Shown: positions 61,975-64,000 of the stretch, piece after piece
Layout of the letters: every line of letters begins with the position of its first letter
Numbering within the stretch: position 1 is the first letter of the stretch
Notes under the pieces: generated by a model
Told to the model about the DNA's origin: nothing
Databases searched by the model: none
What the model saw: the letters and a program-made list of their open reading frames with translations, nothing else
Source: Roseitalea sp.
GTDB lineage: Bacteria; Pseudomonadota; Alphaproteobacteria; Rhizobiales; Rhizobiaceae
Direction: 5' to 3'
Assembly (NCBI GenBank): GCA_017642895.1
Contig: JAEPON010000010.1
Location: forward strand, 103,534-167,533
Length of the DNA stretch: 64,000 nt
Program-made: the position numbers and the translations under genes

Positions 61975-62871
61975 GTGTCCTTCAGTCCACCTCCATTCGA
62001 CCCTGGCGAAAGCCTTTGTTTTTCCGCGCGCGACGGGCTGGCGATCCATGTGCGGGCCTTCGGGCCAACCAACGGCACGCTTGCGCCGATCGTCTGCCTG
62101 CCGGGTCTCAGCCGAAACAGCCGCGACTTTCTCGGCCTTGCCCATCATTTCGCCAACCATGCCAAGCGGCCGCGCCGTGTCTATGCGTTCGATTTTCGCG
62201 GACGGGGCCTTTCAGGCCATGACAAGGACTGGCGCAACTACAATGTGCTGACCGAAGCCGACGATGTCGTTGCCGGGCTGGCCGCGCTCAATATCGAGCG
62301 TGCGGTCTTTGTCGGCACGTCGCGCGGCGGCCTGGTGACCATGCTGCTGACCGCGATGCGTCCGGGCGCGATCGGCGCGGCGGTGCTCAACGACATCGGC
62401 CCGGCGATCGAAGGCGACGGCCTGACGCAGATCCGGCTCTATCTCAAGCAATTACCGCAGCCGCGCGACTGGGCCGATGCGATCGCCATCCAAAAGGCGG
62501 TTATGGAAAAGAATTTCACGGTTCTTGACGACGATCACTGGGCGTTTGAAGCACACGGCCGCTACCGCCAGATCGACGGTTTGATCCGGCCCGATCACGA
62601 CCCGGCGCTGATCCGCACATTGACCGACATCGATCTGGGCGAGCGGCTGCCGACCATGTGGCCGCAATTTGCCGGGCTCAAAGGCGTGCCGGTGCTTGTC
62701 CTGCGCGGCGAGAATTCCTCGCTTCTGGCCGAAGAGACGGTTGAGACAATGCAGAGCATGCACGCCTCATTGACCGCTGCCACGGTCAGCGGTCAGGGTC
62801 ACGCGCCAATGCTGCATACGCCGGGCGCGCTGGCGCCGATCGATGCGTTTTTCGGCACGCTGAATTTCTGA
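61975..62871 (+). CDS. alpha/beta hydrolase
   Basis: A 298-residue hydrolase. The nucleophile elbow is GTSRGG (about residue 115), the oxyanion segment is CLPGLSRNSRDF, and the acid/histidine part is LVLRGENSSLL and GQGHAPMLHTP. The start is GTG 61975, with no ATG nearby upstream in frame. Substrate unknown. The shared terminator at 62945 ends it. Confidence 0.88.
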   Translation: MSFSPPPFDPGESLCFSARDGLAIHVRAFGPTNGTLAPIVCLPGLSRNSRDFLGLAHHFANHAKRPRRVYAFDFRGRGLSGHDKDWRNYNVLTEADDVVAGLAALNIERAVFVGTSRGGLVTMLLTAMRPGAIGAAVLNDIGPAIEGDGLTQIRLYLKQLPQPRDWADAIAIQKAVMEKNFTVLDDDHWAFEAHGRYRQIDGLIRPDHDPALIRTLTDIDLGERLPTMWPQFAGLKGVPVLVLRGENSSLLAEETVETMQSMHASLTAATVSGQGHAPMLHTPGALAPIDAFFGTLNF

Positions 62872-62944
62872 ACAGAATTTCTGATCGGGGCCATCGGCAA
62901 GCAACAGCCTGGCGCGTCCTGTCAGATGATTTCGGCCCAAAAAG

Positions 62945-62972
62945 AAAACCCGGCAGTTGCCTGCCGGGTTTT
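62945..62972. terminator. bidirectional terminator between hydrolase and porin genes
   Basis: AAAACCCGGCAG (62945-62956) and CTGCCGGGTTTT (62961-62972) form a perfect 12-bp stem around TTGC, with T runs available on both strands. It can end both the hydrolase (+) and porin (-) transcripts. Confidence 0.85.
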
Positions 62973-62997
62973 CCATCAACTGACGAATGTCAGATGA

Positions 62998-64000
62998 TCA
63001 GAACGAGCGCTGGAAGCGCAGCGTGCCACCGAAGACATCGTTGCCGGCGGTGTTGTTGTAGTAAACAACTTCCGGACGGACGATGAAGCCGTCAACGATC
63101 TCATAGTTGACGTTGGCTGCAACGGCCCATTCGTCGCTGGCCAGACCGTTGGCTTCGGCCCACTGGACCTGCATGTTGAAGGTCGCCTGGTCGTTGAAGT
63201 CGAACGACGCACCACCGAGAACCGACAGTGTTTCAGCCGTAACCGGGCCGTTTGCCCACGTGGTGTAGGCCGACGAGTTTTCACCGTACATGACCATCAC
63301 GAACGCCGAGAACGGATCGAACGAAACGTCGCCACGGATCTTACCGGTCCAGCCGCCCTGCTGCAGAACACCCAGCTGCGGGCTGACAACGTTGTTACGC
63401 GTGTCGTAGGCGAACACACCGCGGATCTGGAAAGCACCGCTGTCATAACCGGCACCAGCAACGATGTGCGGCACGTAGTCGTCGATGCCCCAACCGATGT
63501 GAGCGTCATAGACACCGCCGAACGTGTTGTCGGTGAAGTAATTGTCGTTGCCCTGCTCGAGCGAGATACCAGCCGAGAACGCACCACTGTTGAAGGTGTA
63601 GCTGATCAGGTTGGTGTCGAACGGGCCGTAACCACCAGCGGTCGTATCGTTGATGACCGCGCCACCATAACCGGTGAAGGTGGTGAAGAACGATTCGTCC
63701 TTACCGATGCGCAGGCCGGCCAGATCGATGTAGGCGAAGTTGATCGAGAACTCGCCTTCGTTCGTGTAACCGTTCGGACCAAGAACCCAGTCCGGGTTGT
63801 TGCCGTTAACGACGCGCTGGTTCTGGCCACCGTTGGTGTCCCACTGCCAGCGGGTTTCGACATAGGTGCGCAGCGGGCCGTACTCGGTGTCCGACCAGGT
63901 CGACACGCGGAACGAGGCGCGGGCGCGCTTGCTCCAAGTCTCTTCGCCGTCAGCAGAGGTCACGGCGTTCAACTCACCAAAGCCGATGTCGTAACGGACA
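62998..64000 (-). CDS. rhizobial-type porin (Porin_2 family), N-terminus outside window
   Basis: The frame is open to the window edge (334 residues visible) and ends in RFQRSF, the terminal aromatic residue typical of outer-membrane beta-barrels. Alternating polar and hydrophobic strands, LAGLRIGKDESFFTTFTGYGG and the late AANVNYEIVDGFIVRPEVVYY segment match the RopA/Omp2b-type porins of Hyphomicrobiales. It forms general diffusion pores. Codon choice is narrow (many AAC, GGC, ACC), unlike neighbouring genes, consistent with very high expression. The signal peptide and promoter lie outside. Confidence 0.92.
   Translation of the reverse strand, partial: VRYDIGFGELNAVTSADGEETWSKRARASFRVSTWSDTEYGPLRTYVETRWQWDTNGGQNQRVVNGNNPDWVLGPNGYTNEGEFSINFAYIDLAGLRIGKDESFFTTFTGYGGAVINDTTAGGYGPFDTNLISYTFNSGAFSAGISLEQGNDNYFTDNTFGGVYDAHIGWGIDDYVPHIVAGAGYDSGAFQIRGVFAYDTRNNVVSPQLGVLQQGGWTGKIRGDVSFDPFSAFVMVMYGENSSAYTTWANGPVTAETLSVLGGASFDFNDQATFNMQVQWAEANGLASDEWAVAANVNYEIVDGFIVRPEVVYYNNTAGNDVFGGTLRFQRSF

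Noticed and set aside
1..64000. CRISPR array, tRNA, rRNA, prophage or complete insertion sequence
   Set aside because: No regularly spaced direct repeats, cloverleaf-like segments with CCA ends, integrases or transposase domains were recognised anywhere in the window.

Overview
The window is high-GC chromosomal DNA of an alphaproteobacterium of the order Hyphomicrobiales (Rhizobiales). Three things point there: the gene orders rpsF-rpsR-DUF2232-rplI-dnaB-alr-radA-cvpA-purF and rpoZ-rsh-pyrE-DUF2062-acpS-lepB-rnc-era-recO, order-typical families (TIGR02301, DUF2799, Atm1-like exporter, LysM/Ig-like envelope protein), and a rhizobial Porin_2-type porin at the right edge. I cannot name a genus. 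No rRNA, tRNA, CRISPR array, prophage or complete insertion sequence was seen.

Layout. 1-2.1 kb: end of an ABM-type membrane protein, a DJ-1/PfpI protein, a small membrane protein and a LysE exporter. 2.3-14.9 kb (+): ribosomal protein operon, dnaB, alr, radA, cvpA, purF, an SDR and an Aas-like acyl-activating enzyme with an apparently dead acyltransferase domain. 14.8-20.6 kb (-): psd-pssA phospholipid pair, an ArsR-type regulator overlapping an Atm1-like ABC exporter, and a LysM protein. 20.8-23.5 kb (+): LOG-family enzyme, an unknown protein and a secreted GDPD. 23.5-30.6 kb (-): cysS-GFA-microprotein-cimA-rarD, argO-like exporter, SRAP and a DUF2799 lipoprotein. 30.7-33.8 kb (+): NUDIX and four exported or unknown proteins. 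34-39.9 kb: dihydroorotase divergent from ygfZ-HD-tyrosine phosphatase, alkB, and the start of a nad cluster. 39-44.7 kb: nadC, nadB and nadA (-), split by an inverted Tat-exported 5'-nucleotidase and by a DUF559 nuclease lying among palindromic repeats. 44.8-48.4 kb: arsR-arsC-arsH, LysE and MFS. 48.4-56.6 kb (-): recO, era, rnc, lepB, acpS, DUF2062, pyrE, rsh, rpoZ. 56.9-64 kb: NYN, UDG, smpB-dapA, slt, alpha/beta hydrolase and a truncated porin.

Most genes are housekeeping. The unusual content lies in the gaps. Two 197/198-bp composite palindromic elements (era/recO and rsh/pyrE junctions) keep their architecture while stem sequences covary. Three smaller palindromes (around the DUF559 gene in nadA/nadB) also covary, and one of them encodes the nuclease's own C-terminus. 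The two families share a terminal palindrome of the CTCCCC-TCAA-GGGGAG type. Other oddities are a decayed duplicate of the cimA 5' end, a 128-nt nested stem region upstream of cysS, an ars operon without an efflux pump, and operator-like repeats on the start codons of two ArsR genes.
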